A DNA stretch of 64,000 nucleotides from Peribacillus frigoritolerans (GTDB lineage Bacteria; Bacillota; Bacilli; Bacillales; DSM-1321): the NCBI RefSeq assembly GCF_030676415.1, contig NZ_JAUUTW010000014.1, forward strand, positions 1-64,000, read 5' to 3'. The translations under genes and the position numbers were made by a program. Position 1 is the first letter of the stretch. Each line of letters starts with the position of its first letter. Below the pieces are notes generated by a model. That model saw only the letters and a program-made list of their open reading frames with translations, did no database searches and was not told the DNA's origin. Positions 44,742 through 53,530 of this stretch are shown here, one piece after another.

Positions 44742-45518
44742 TCAAATAGATACTAACGGGAATAGAATCGATAGGTAAAAGCCGGCCAACAGCAGGATGA
44801 TAAAATACAGAATGAAACCATGGTCCATTTTTGAAAAACCAAATTCATAATAGTATGTTCGATCCCGAGTGTCTGTAAATCGCTTTGCCTCCATCGCAAC
44901 CGCGATTCGGTGAGCACGTCTGATGCTTCCGGATAACAACGGGATGGAATAGGCTTTCATTTTAAAATATACCGATCTTAACCCTTTTCCCCTTTCGAAA
45001 CCGCGTACCTTCATCGCGTTTCGTATCGTTTGGAACTCCTCCATCATGATGGGAATCAGCCTTAATGCCGCCATGAAACTATAGGCATATTTCGGTTTAA
45101 GCTTAACTTGCTGCATTAACGAATAAAACAAGTTCACTGGTCTCGTCGTTAAGGAAAAAGTTAAACCAAGGGCCGCAAAGAACAAAGCTCGAAAGCCTAC
45201 CAGTAATCCCCTCATGAAACTTTCTTCCGTAATCGATATTAGGCCCCACTCAAACCAAAGCGTCTCACCTTGCCCGAATAATATCATTGCAGAAGAGGTG
45301 GATATAAAAATGAAACAAAAGGGAATCGACAAAAGTAAGATGCGTTTTATCGAATGCCCGGTAAAAAGCAAAAATAAAAGTAATACGCCAATGGTGATAT
45401 TCAACATATAATTCAGGTCATGAATGAATAACGCCACGATGCATAACACAATCAGTACACCAAGTTTAAGGCTTGGATTAATTCTATGGAGCCATGTTTC
45501 TGCATTTGAAACATTCAT
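44742..45518 (-). CDS. ykoC: ECF transporter transmembrane subunit (YkoC/EcfT)
   Basis: A 258-residue membrane coupling subunit of the thiamine/HMP ECF transporter. About five helices; the two short Ala-Arg signature motifs appear as ALRLIPIMMEEFQ and a C-terminal SIRRAHRIAVAMEAKRF. It follows ykoD by 16 bp. With ykoD and ykoE it forms an HMP importer in B. subtilis. Confidence 0.88.
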   Translation of the reverse strand: MNVSNAETWLHRINPSLKLGVLIVLCIVALFIHDLNYMLNITIGVLLLFLLFTGHSIKRILLLSIPFCFIFISTSSAMILFGQGETLWFEWGLISITEESFMRGLLVGFRALFFAALGLTFSLTTRPVNLFYSLMQQVKLKPKYAYSFMAALRLIPIMMEEFQTIRNAMKVRGFERGKGLRSVYFKMKAYSIPLLSGSIRRAHRIAVAMEAKRFTDTRDRTYYYEFGFSKMDHGFILYFIILLLAGFYLSILFPLVSI

Positions 45519-45534
45519 CTACATGACACTCCTT

Positions 45535-46992
45535 TTATAGTGATAAAACTTTGGTCTCCAAAAATCCGGCTTGCGCGATGTTTTCATCACTTATTACGTT
45601 TCCGTCCTTAACCGTCCAGATCCGGGTTGCAAAGTTTTTTGAAATATGATCGTCATGAGTTACCATGATCACTGTTATTCCGCGCCTTCGATATTCCTCA
45701 AACCATTCCAGTAGTGCAAAGGTATTTTTCGAATCTTGGCCAAAGGTTGGCTCATCCAGGAGAATGATTTTTTTGTCTATTACGATTGAGGCGGCTACGC
45801 TTAAGCGACGCTTTTGACCCATTGATAATTGAAACGGATGTTTATCCCGATGTGCCTCCAGGCGGAATACTTTAAGCAATGAGCGGACTCTTTCATCTAT
45901 TTCTTGAGGCGGCCTTTTATCAATTCGCAATGAATAAGCAATCTCTTCATATACAGTATTTGCAACGAACTGAAACTCAGGATTTTGAAAGACAAACGTC
46001 ATATGATCCGTTGGATTTTTCACCCTTTTAATGGGGTTCCCCAATAATTCATACTTACCTTTCGTTTTTATGAACTGCATCAATGCATGCAAAAGAGTAC
46101 TCTTCCCCGCGCCGTTTTCTCCCCTGATTACAATCCATTCCCCTGAATGGACCTTCAGCCCTTCAACCTTGATTTTTTCCTCTTTATTCCGAAAACCGCT
46201 AAATCCTTGCACATGCATAAGGGGTAAACCATCTGTAAATTGGTGTTCCCGAATGGGTGCATACTCATGTATATATTCATCCCAAACACCAGGGAACCAA
46301 ATTCCATGTTCTTTCATTTCATTTTTATATAGTGAAAGAATGGTGTCTCTTGGACCATCAGCTATGATTTGACCGTCATCGTTAAAAAGCACGATTCGTT
46401 CGATGAATTCTAAAACATGGTCAATTTTATGCTCGACGATAATAACCGTTTTGTCTCGTCCGACTTCCTTCAACAAGTCCCAGATTTCTTTTGTTCCTTC
46501 CGGATCAAGCATGGCGGTCGGTTCATCTAAAAATATCACTTCTGGTTCAAGGGCCAATACTGAAGCAATTGCCAGGCGCTGTTTCATCCCGCCTGATAAT
46601 GTTTCTATACTTGTATGCCCTAGGTTCAATCCTACATTATGGATATGATTTTGGATTTTCTCTTTCATTTCCTCTTTTGGGACGGAAAGATTTTCAAGGA
46701 CAAAGGCAATTTCCTCATCAGCAAATGGCATGCAAAACTGACTATCAGGATCTTGAAAAACATATCCCCATGAAGAAGGGCATTTCAATTCCTCCGCTTT
46801 CATCGGGACTTCGATGGAATTCGGAATCAATCCGCTTAACACTTGTAAAAGAGTGGACTTACCACATCCTGATGGTCCCAACAATAACACTTTTTCTCCT
46901 TTATCAAACGATAAGGATAGGTCCTTGAATATCAAAGATTCATCACCGGGAAATTTCATTCTTAACTTTTCAACAGAAACGATTGGTTCCAT
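45535..46992 (-). CDS. ykoD: ECF transporter duplicated ATPase (YkoD)
   Basis: Two fused ABC ATPases. The first has GPSGCGKSTLLQ, LSGGMKQRLAIASVLA and VIFLDEPTAMLDPE; the second has GENGAGKSTLLHAL, LSMGQKRRLSVAAS and IILLDEPTFGQDSK. Length 485. I chose the ATG at 46992 preceded by GAGGG; a TTG three codons earlier is the alternative. It energises HMP/thiamine uptake. Confidence 0.9.
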   Translation of the reverse strand: MEPIVSVEKLRMKFPGDESLIFKDLSLSFDKGEKVLLLGPSGCGKSTLLQVLSGLIPNSIEVPMKAEELKCPSSWGYVFQDPDSQFCMPFADEEIAFVLENLSVPKEEMKEKIQNHIHNVGLNLGHTSIETLSGGMKQRLAIASVLALEPEVIFLDEPTAMLDPEGTKEIWDLLKEVGRDKTVIIVEHKIDHVLEFIERIVLFNDDGQIIADGPRDTILSLYKNEMKEHGIWFPGVWDEYIHEYAPIREHQFTDGLPLMHVQGFSGFRNKEEKIKVEGLKVHSGEWIVIRGENGAGKSTLLHALMQFIKTKGKYELLGNPIKRVKNPTDHMTFVFQNPEFQFVANTVYEEIAYSLRIDKRPPQEIDERVRSLLKVFRLEAHRDKHPFQLSMGQKRRLSVAASIVIDKKIILLDEPTFGQDSKNTFALLEWFEEYRRRGITVIMVTHDDHISKNFATRIWTVKDGNVISDENIAQAGFLETKVLSL

Positions 46993-47004
46993 GGCCCTCA
47001 ACCT

Positions 47005-47589
47005 CTACTTTTGATCCAGTTCTGCATAATCTTTACTTGAAACCGGACGAACAAGATTAGTTACTCCTGTTGCTTCCAGAACTTTAACTAGATAATAGGC
47101 AGTCACACCTGCAAAGAATATGGAACCCACAAACCTCGCTATCATGAATAACGATAAATTCCAAAGAGAGAGAGCACCTATTTCCCCATAAGCAAAATCC
47201 ATGATGACTGATGCCAGGCAGGAAGCTATCGCAGCTAAAACGGCCACCGACATATTGAATTTTTTATATTTGAACGCCATGAACACCAGTTCCGCGAACA
47301 AACCTTGGACCACCCCATATAACAGTACGGTCAGCCCCCATGGAGAACCCAGAAAGAATTCTCCGGAAGCTGCAGCTATCTCTGCCAAAAGTGCCACACC
47401 CGGTTTCCGTAAAATTAAAAAGGCGACGGGGCCAGCTATAAACCACATTCCATAAATAAGTTGATCCAGATGTAATCCTAATGGTTTAACGGAATAATAA
47501 ATCGAACCCCAAAGGATATAAACGACTCCAAATGCTACCGCAATCACGATCGTGACTAATATATCGGTTAATTTCAATCCTTTTTTCAT
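47005..47589 (-). CDS. ykoE: ECF transporter substrate-binding subunit (YkoE)
   Basis: A 194-residue S component with about five to six membrane helices. YILWGSIYYSVKPLGLHLDQ and FLGSPWGLTVLLYGVVQGLF are typical YkoE segments. It binds hydroxymethylpyrimidine or thiamine. AAAGGAG precedes the ATG. It lies between tenA and ykoD under the same riboswitch. Confidence 0.9.
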   Translation of the reverse strand: MKKGLKLTDILVTIVIAVAFGVVYILWGSIYYSVKPLGLHLDQLIYGMWFIAGPVAFLILRKPGVALLAEIAAASGEFFLGSPWGLTVLLYGVVQGLFAELVFMAFKYKKFNMSVAVLAAIASCLASVIMDFAYGEIGALSLWNLSLFMIARFVGSIFFAGVTAYYLVKVLEATGVTNLVRPVSSKDYAELDQK

Positions 47590-47603
47590 TGTTTCATTCT
47601 CCT

Positions 47604-48287
47604 TTATACTTCTAGTGTTTCCTTATGCACAGGCCATGTCTCTAAACGATAAGCCATTTCCCAAAATGAGTATTCATATTGGCTGCTAAGGATAAAATGC
47701 TCTTTCATTCTCTCCTTATCTTCGTCTGTTACTTTTTCAGCAATCTCATCAAGCCTCGCAATTTGTTCTTCCACCAAAGTGCGGAACCACTCTCCTCCGT
47801 AAGCCGCTATCCATTCTTGATAAATCGGCTCTTCGGGTAAGCACCCTTGCAGCTTTTCACCTATTTCATAATACAGCCAGTAACACGGCAAGATAGCTGC
47901 AATAACATCCCCTAAATGTCCAGAATAAGCCGCACGGTACATATGGGAAGTATAAGCATAAGCAGTCGGGGCAGGTTTGAAATTTTCCCTTTCTTCTTTT
48001 GTGATGCCTAATCTCTCAGAAAAATTCTCATGAAGCTTCAACTCCGCTTCATATGTTCCTTGTGCGTGGCCGGCAAGCCTGCTTGTTGTATGTAAATCTG
48101 TAGCTTTGACTGCTCCTAAAGCTTGAACTCTAGCAAAATGAGATAAATAATAGGCATCTTGCATGACATAAAAACGAAAACATTCCAATGGCAATGTGCC
48201 ATCTCCTATTCCTGCAACAAACGGGTGATTAAAACTAGCTTCCCAAATATGATCGACTTCCTGACGAATTTCCTCTGAAAACTTCAT
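47604..48287 (-). CDS. tenA: Aminopyrimidine aminohydrolase TenA
   Basis: Thiaminase II-type salvage enzyme of 227 residues that hydrolyses aminomethyl-HMP (or thiamine). The catalytic Cys is in LPCYWLYYEIG and the C-terminal Glu in YEYSFWEMAY; DAYYLSHFARV is conserved. GGAGGT seven bases before the ATG at 48287 fixes the start (a longer frame begins at 48302). First gene of the thiamine operon, right after the riboswitch. Confidence 0.94.
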   Translation of the reverse strand: MKFSEEIRQEVDHIWEASFNHPFVAGIGDGTLPLECFRFYVMQDAYYLSHFARVQALGAVKATDLHTTSRLAGHAQGTYEAELKLHENFSERLGITKEERENFKPAPTAYAYTSHMYRAAYSGHLGDVIAAILPCYWLYYEIGEKLQGCLPEEPIYQEWIAAYGGEWFRTLVEEQIARLDEIAEKVTDEDKERMKEHFILSSQYEYSFWEMAYRLETWPVHKETLEV

Positions 48288-48360
48288 GTCCAATACCTCC
48301 AAATTATATTTTTAAAGAATGGTACGGGATAAAAACCTTTTAACACCTCTTTTTTTGCAA

Positions 48361-48397
48361 ATAAAAAACCACTTTCTTTAACGTAAAGAAAGTGGTT
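48361..48397 (-). terminator. Terminator of the TPP riboswitch expression platform
   Basis: Hairpin AACCACTTTCTTTA/TAAAGAAAGTGGTT followed by a T-run on the minus strand, between the aptamer and tenA. It suits transcription termination when TPP is bound. Confidence 0.88.
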
Positions 48398-48431
48398 GTA
48401 CTTGAAATAATACAGAAACGTATTGTTCCAG

Positions 48432-48549
48432 ACCCCCACTTCCCTACGCTGGTATAAACCAGATCAGGTTCTAAGGGTCTTAAAGTCATACTTTAATCTC
48501 AGCTTCTCCGGTAAAATCAACTTTCACCTATAAAGCACCCCTAGTGGTA
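48432..48549 (-). ncRNA. TPP (THI-box) riboswitch
   Basis: Reading the minus strand, the conserved segments occur in order: CTAGGGGTGC, GCTGAGAT, ACCCTT, GAACCTGATCTGG and ACCAGCGTAGGGAAG. It senses thiamine pyrophosphate and controls the nine-gene operon tenA to thiF through the terminator at 48361-48397. Confidence 0.97.
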
Positions 48550-48686
48550 CAAATTGTATATTAAATTCATATCATTTGCCTTTATATTAACACGATAAAT
48601 CCAATTGTCAAACGTATTAGAAAAAGTTTTCATGATTTATGGTTACTAACCTTTCAATCTTGCATACCCACCTAAACCAAGATCTA

Positions 48687-49433
48687 TTAAACCATAGTCA
48701 ATCCGCCATTTACTGAAAGAGTTTGCCCCGTTATATACCCTGCATCTTCTGAAACGAAATAGGCAACAGCACTGGCAATGTCTTCTGGTTGAGCTAGCCG
48801 ACGGAATGGAATCGCTTTTTCCAAGGCGCCAGCTATCCCTTCATTATAAGAGCCTATTTCTTGAAATAGGGGGGTATCAGCAGGACCTGGAGCTATACAA
48901 TTGATGTTGAGTTTATGACGTGCCATTTCTCTTGCTATCGTTTTTGTAAAGGCAATCACCCCTCCCTTAGCAGCCGAATAAACTGCCTCTCCACTTGAAC
49001 CGACTCTAGCTGCATCGGATGCAATATTTACTACCTTTCCGTAACCATTTTCAATCATGAGAGGTAAAATTTCCTTGCAAGTATGGATCTGCCCAAGTAA
49101 ATTAATATCGATAATCCTTTTCCATGTGCTGGGATCACTTTTTAAAAAAGGTTCCACCTTATCCCAGCCTGCATTATTAACCAATATATCTATTCTATGA
49201 TAATGGTTCACTGATTCTTCGACGGCTTTTTTAACACTTTCTAATTTCGTTACATCACAATGGACCGCCCTGGCTTCAAAACCCGACTTTTCGATTAAAG
49301 AAACCGTTTCCTCTGCATTTTTAAGATTAATATCAGCCACGATGATGTTAAAATTGCGAGAAGCCAATTTTTTTGCAATTTCTCTGCCAATTCCGCTTCC
49401 AGCACCTGTGATAAATGCCATTCTTTTAGTCAT
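48687..49433 (-). CDS. badH: 2-hydroxycyclohexanecarboxyl-CoA dehydrogenase-like SDR (BadH-like)
   Basis: Classical SDR of about 248 residues. The cofactor loop is TGAGSGIGREI with Asp in VADIN, favouring NAD. The active-site segment NIASDAARVGSSGEAVYSAA and NNAGWDKVEPF, plus the end GQTLSVNGGLTM, are the pattern I know from BadH of Rhodopseudomonas palustris, which oxidises 2-hydroxycyclohexanecarboxyl-CoA to the 2-keto form. GGAGG allows a start at 49433 or 49436; the longer frame from 49457 contains that site. Last gene of the aliB-badI-aliA-badH operon. Confidence 0.75.
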   Translation of the reverse strand: MTKRMAFITGAGSGIGREIAKKLASRNFNIIVADINLKNAEETVSLIEKSGFEARAVHCDVTKLESVKKAVEESVNHYHRIDILVNNAGWDKVEPFLKSDPSTWKRIIDINLLGQIHTCKEILPLMIENGYGKVVNIASDAARVGSSGEAVYSAAKGGVIAFTKTIAREMARHKLNINCIAPGPADTPLFQEIGSYNEGIAGALEKAIPFRRLAQPEDIASAVAYFVSEDAGYITGQTLSVNGGLTMV

Positions 49434-49485
49434 CATATTCCCCTCCACTTTCACCATTTAGTCAATATGGATTTATTTAAGCTGC

Positions 49486-51123
49486 TTATATATTGTCGGT
49501 TATCCTTTCATTAATCATTTCCCGGAGCCGGAATTTCTGAATTTTCCCGCTTGCCGTACGAGGAAAGTCATCCATTATTTCAATAAATTCAGGCCAATAT
49601 TGTTTTGCCAATCCCTTTTCCAAGAGAAATTCCTGCATTGAATCCATCGTGATCGGGCTCTTCCCCGTTTTCATACTGATACATGCACATGCTTTTTCCT
49701 GAAGTCGGGAATCCGGAACCGCAATAACCTGAGCACTAGAAATATCCGGGTGTTCATACAATACATTTTCTACATAAGCGACTGGAATATTTTCACCGCC
49801 ACGTATGATTATGTCTTTGTTTCTTCCAGAAATCCGGATATACCCGTCTTCATCAATGAATGCTCGATCACCGGTAATGAACCATCCGTCACTATACTCA
49901 GCTAACGTATCATTGATTCGTTTAAAATAGCCGACAAAAAGAGCCGGACCCCTTACTAATAAAGAGCCTTCTATATTCGGGGCACAGATCTCCCCTTCAA
50001 AATCCACTATCTTTAACTCCATGCCCGGAAACGGTATTCCGTCGGTATTCGTCAGTTTTTCTTCTGTATCTTCAAGTCTCGTCAAGGTTACCAAGCCATC
50101 TTCCGTTTGTCCCCATCCTGACAATATCCTGAACGGTACTTTTTTCACGGCCTCCTTTACTAAATGCCTGGGAATCGGGGCACCTAAAGCTACGAAGACT
50201 CGCAGCGAATTGAGGTCATACCTTTCCATCCCCTCCATTTGAACCGTATCTTGCAGAAAAGGAGTCGCACCCGCCGTAAACGTTATCTTTTCCTTCTCAA
50301 CCCATTCAATAAACTCTCTCGGATTCCAAATGTCTTGATAGACTCCCGTACCTCCAATATGTGTAGGGAGCCTAACTCCATAACCAAAACCCGTTTGGTG
50401 AGCGAACGTTGACGCCATGAAAAGAACGTCATCGGATGTTAAATGTAAGCGGTCAATCCAATAATCCGTTGATGTACAAAGAGTATTATGTGTATGCATA
50501 ACTCCTTTTGGACTTCCCGTGGTTCCCGAGGTAAAGATAATTTCAGTCACATCATTGGGGTCAAGTGTGATTTCATCCAAAATGGATGAATCCATCCGGT
50601 CTTCCCAAGGCTCCTCAAATAGGGAGGAGAACAGTTTCATCCCATTCGGCGCATTGTCACCAATCACGTATATATGTTTCATTGATGGCCATTGATGGCT
50701 TAGTCTCTCAATCATGGCAGGGTAATAAAACCCACGGAAATAATCTGGTACAACAATCATTTTAGATTCTGCCATCCCAACCATATAGCCAATTTCCCTA
50801 TCTCGATAAATCGGTATCAAGGGATTGCTAATGGCACCGATTCTTGTAACAGCATAGTGTAAGATTATAAATTCATTCCAGTTAGGCAGTTGAAAAGAGA
50901 CAACATCCCCCTTACCCAATCCTATATGCAAGAGGCCCAATGCGATTCGATCGACCAACTTACCAAGCTGCTTGTAAGTAAAACTACTTTTTTTATCGAT
51001 AATCGCTATCTTATCTGGATGCTTTACTATAGCATCATTCAAATAATCCAAGATCGTTCGGTTCGGCCATACGCATTTATATTTCTCCACATATTCCTGA
51101 GTCAAAATGGTCTCCAATTTCAC
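49486..51123 (-). CDS. aliA: AMP-forming CoA ligase (cyclohexanecarboxylate-CoA ligase-like)
   Basis: Adenylate-forming ligase of 545 residues. P-loop IIFTSGTTGSPKGVMHTHN, adenylation block SGWGQTEDGLVTLTR, hinge TGDRAFIDEDGYIRISGRNK, and C-terminal Lys in FPRTASGKIQKFRLR. MASTFAHQTGFGYG resembles the aliA/BadA-associated branch of acyl ligases. The start is a GTG preceded by GAGGGGGAAG. It sits between badI-like and badH-like genes, so the alicyclic substrate is inferred from context. Confidence 0.75.
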   Translation of the reverse strand: MKLETILTQEYVEKYKCVWPNRTILDYLNDAIVKHPDKIAIIDKKSSFTYKQLGKLVDRIALGLLHIGLGKGDVVSFQLPNWNEFIILHYAVTRIGAISNPLIPIYRDREIGYMVGMAESKMIVVPDYFRGFYYPAMIERLSHQWPSMKHIYVIGDNAPNGMKLFSSLFEEPWEDRMDSSILDEITLDPNDVTEIIFTSGTTGSPKGVMHTHNTLCTSTDYWIDRLHLTSDDVLFMASTFAHQTGFGYGVRLPTHIGGTGVYQDIWNPREFIEWVEKEKITFTAGATPFLQDTVQMEGMERYDLNSLRVFVALGAPIPRHLVKEAVKKVPFRILSGWGQTEDGLVTLTRLEDTEEKLTNTDGIPFPGMELKIVDFEGEICAPNIEGSLLVRGPALFVGYFKRINDTLAEYSDGWFITGDRAFIDEDGYIRISGRNKDIIIRGGENIPVAYVENVLYEHPDISSAQVIAVPDSRLQEKACACISMKTGKSPITMDSMQEFLLEKGLAKQYWPEFIEIMDDFPRTASGKIQKFRLREMINERITDNI

Positions 51124-51141
51124 TAGTTTTCTTCCCCCTCA

Positions 51142-51942
51142 TCAACCTCTGAATTTTTTAAAATCTACAGGCCTCTTTTCTAGGAAGGCATTTTTTCCCT
51201 CTTCCGATTCTTGTGTATTGTAAAACATCGCTAAACTGCCCATCGATAGCTGAGATATCCCTTGAATGTTGGCACTATCTGCATTAAATGAATATTTGAG
51301 CATTTTTAGCGCAGTAGGACTCTTATCAAGGATCTTTCTTGCCCATTCTTCTGCTGCCTTGTGCAATTGTTCTGGCTCAACGATTTTGTTCACCAGTCCC
51401 ATTTCTTTTGCTTCTTGTGCAGAATATTGTTCACACAAATACCAGATTTCCCTTGCTTTCTTTTCCCCGACAATTCGTGCTAAATAAGCTGAACCAAAAC
51501 CTGCATCATAACTACCGACCTTTGGCCCGCTCTGGCCAAATTTTGCCTTGTCAGATGCAATTGTTAGGTCACATATGACATGAAGGACATGCCCGCCTCC
51601 GATGGCAAACCCATTAACCGCTGCAATGACCGGCTTAGGAATGTTGCGGATCGTTTGATGCAGCGTTTCGATTTCCAGTCCCATTCCACCACCTAAACCA
51701 CCCGAATGATTATACCCTCCTTCTTCTCCCTTTTCCTTCTGATCTCCACCTACACAAAATGCCTTCTCACCAGCTCCAGTCAGAATCACTACACCCACAC
51801 GATTATCATCCCAAGCGTCCCGGAAAGCCCAAATTAATTCTTGAATGGTTCTGGCACGAAAAGCATTGTAAACTTTAGGTCTGTTCATTGTTATCTTTGC
51901 AATGCCACCTTTTTTTTCATAAATTACATCTGTTAATTCCAT
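51142..51942 (-). CDS. badI: MenB-like 2-ketocyclohexanecarboxyl-CoA hydrolase (BadI-like)
   Basis: Crotonase-fold protein of about 266 residues. FCVGGDQKEKGEEGGY, VNGFAIGGGHVLHVICDLTI and GPKVGSYDAGFGSAYLARIV are MenB/BadI-subfamily motifs, not those of ordinary enoyl-CoA hydratases. BadI hydrolytically opens the ring of 2-ketocyclohexanecarboxyl-CoA to pimeloyl-CoA. A menaquinone role (MenB) is unlikely because no men genes are near and the neighbours are a ligase, dehydrogenase and BadH-like SDR. The start at 51942 is better spaced from AAGGGA than the ATG at 51951. Confidence 0.78.
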   Translation of the reverse strand: MELTDVIYEKKGGIAKITMNRPKVYNAFRARTIQELIWAFRDAWDDNRVGVVILTGAGEKAFCVGGDQKEKGEEGGYNHSGGLGGGMGLEIETLHQTIRNIPKPVIAAVNGFAIGGGHVLHVICDLTIASDKAKFGQSGPKVGSYDAGFGSAYLARIVGEKKAREIWYLCEQYSAQEAKEMGLVNKIVEPEQLHKAAEEWARKILDKSPTALKMLKYSFNADSANIQGISQLSMGSLAMFYNTQESEEGKNAFLEKRPVDFKKFRG

Positions 51943-52111
51943 CGTTTTCATTCCCTTCGTTTTCCTAGACTATTTAGGATGATCTGCCTTGTATCACATC
52001 AATTCTCTGTTCATTACAACTTAATCGGTACCAAACACGACTGTAATTCATTTTCATGTCTGTTGTAATCGTTTCGGTTTCATTTGAATGTAATGATACT
52101 GATCCTTTGGA

Positions 52112-53266
52112 TTAATGCGAACGAAACTCCTTTCCTATTATGTCCTTTGCTATGACCATCATATTGGCTTGTGCAGTGCCATCACCTATTTCCAACCCAA
52201 TCACGTCACGCAAGCGTTGTTCAAGAGGCATTTCCTTCGTATAAGCATAATGACCATTCAGCAGTAAACATTCATGGATAGCTTCTACACTATATTTAGG
52301 ACCTAACCACTTAACGGAAGCCGATTCTTTACTATGATTAAACCCTTGGTCACGAAGCCAAAGTCCTCGATAGGCTTGCCACTTCACCAGTTCTAATTGG
52401 GTATAGTGGGTCACAATTGGGAAGGAGACCCCTTGATAGGTCGCCAACGGCTTACCAAATGAATGTCTGATTTTCACATGTTCGATTGTTTCATCAATAC
52501 TTTGTGAAGCGGTGCCAACACATTGCAGCCCTATTAACAGCCGACTTAAATCAAACCCATTCATCACTTGGGAAAACCCTTTATTTTGAAGACCGATCAT
52601 ATACTCTTCCGGAACCTCGACATCGGTTAAATATATCGAACCTCTTCCAATGGGGATATTCCCCATGTCTGCGTACCCCCTACATTCAACTCCTGGAGTA
52701 TCGGCAGGAACCATGAAAGCACTTATCCCTCGATTTCCCCATCCAGGTTCTGTCTTTGCAAATAAAACAAAGGCATCTCCACACATAGCTACACTAATTC
52801 CAGACTTTTCTCCATTAAGCACATACTTATTTCCTTTATGTACGGCTGTTGTTTTAATTCCTCCTGCATCCGTACCGGCGGATGGCTCTGTAATGGCAAT
52901 GCCAACAATTTTTTCACCACTTGAAATTTTGGGAAGCCACTCCTTTTTCAGTTCCTCGCTAGCGTGATTATTGATAATTTCACCGATTAATGCATTCAAC
53001 ATCACCGCGTAAGTAAGATTGAAATCACCACGACCTATCTCCTCAGCAGCTATCCCCGTTGTCACACAATCTGCACCGCTTCCGCCATATTCCACTGAAA
53101 TCCGAAGACCATTTACGCCAAGGTCCCCCAGTTTTTTCCACAAATGTTTTGGAGTAATCTCTTCGCGATCCCATTTTGTATAATGTGGAAGCAGCTCTTC
53201 TTTAGCAAATTCTTTCAAAATTTTACGAAAATAATCTTGTTCTTCCGAAAAAGAAAAATTCAGCAT
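52112..53266 (-). CDS. aliB: Acyl-CoA dehydrogenase (AliB-like)
   Basis: FAD enzyme of 384 residues with IAITEPSAGTDAGGIK in the FAD region and LLLNGHYAYTKEMPLEQRLRD near the C-terminus. Where most family members have YEGT with catalytic Glu, it has IGDGTAQ, so the base is Asp or lies elsewhere. In the R. palustris pathway AliB makes cyclohex-1-ene-carboxyl-CoA. AAGGAGGTAATGAT precedes the ATG. First gene of the operon, 89 bp downstream of a perfect -24/-12 promoter. Confidence 0.75.
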   Translation of the reverse strand: MLNFSFSEEQDYFRKILKEFAKEELLPHYTKWDREEITPKHLWKKLGDLGVNGLRISVEYGGSGADCVTTGIAAEEIGRGDFNLTYAVMLNALIGEIINNHASEELKKEWLPKISSGEKIVGIAITEPSAGTDAGGIKTTAVHKGNKYVLNGEKSGISVAMCGDAFVLFAKTEPGWGNRGISAFMVPADTPGVECRGYADMGNIPIGRGSIYLTDVEVPEEYMIGLQNKGFSQVMNGFDLSRLLIGLQCVGTASQSIDETIEHVKIRHSFGKPLATYQGVSFPIVTHYTQLELVKWQAYRGLWLRDQGFNHSKESASVKWLGPKYSVEAIHECLLLNGHYAYTKEMPLEQRLRDVIGLEIGDGTAQANMMVIAKDIIGKEFRSH

Positions 53267-53354
53267 ATCATTACCTCCTTGTTTACTAATTTATCTGATA
53301 CCCGTATTTTAGACATTCTACTAAACACGAAACCTCTTACTTGACAACTATAAT

Positions 53355-53370
53355 TGCAAGTTGTGTGCCA
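53355..53370 (-). promoter_or_regulatory. Sigma-54 (SigL) -24/-12 promoter of the ali/bad operon
   Basis: On the minus strand TGGCAC-N5-TTGCA is a perfect consensus, with the aliB ATG 89 bp downstream. It sits between the activator terminator and aliB. Confidence 0.93.
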
Positions 53371-53418
53371 ACTTGAATTCGCTACAAATGTGGCTATAGT
53401 TTCCTAAAACTCTCGCAG

Positions 53419-53459
53419 GTTTGCATTTTTTCGCAATACTGCAAATCAAAGTTGCGAAA
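53419..53459. promoter_or_regulatory. Nested dyad, candidate activator site for the ali/bad operon
   Basis: An outer inverted repeat TTTCGCAA (53429-53436) with TTGCGAAA (53452-53459) interleaves with TTTGCA (53420-53425) and TGCAAA (53440-53445). It lies 50-90 bp upstream of the -24 box, an enhancer-like position. It does not resemble the 29-bp element of the first regulon. Confidence 0.55.
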
Positions 53460-53461
53460 TT

Positions 53462-53490
53462 CAAAAAAAATACACACTTTATAAGTGTGC
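53462..53490 (-). terminator. Intrinsic terminator of the second activator gene
   Basis: Perfect 7-3-7 hairpin CACACTTTATAAGTGTG (53473-53489) with T8 on the minus strand, 42 bp past the stop codon at 53531. Confidence 0.88.
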
Positions 53491-53530
53491 ACTAATGGTT
53501 TACCTGATTACATTTCATTGGATGAAACTG

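Noticed and set aside
51142-51942. menB (naphthoate synthase) for menaquinone synthesis
   Set aside because: The motifs are shared by MenB and BadI, but no other men gene is near and all neighbours fit alicyclic acid degradation. MenB is not fully excluded.
53473-53489. Palindrome CACACTT-TAT-AAGTGTG as an activator site
   Set aside because: It is followed by eight T residues and lies just after the activator stop codon, so it is better explained as that gene's terminator.
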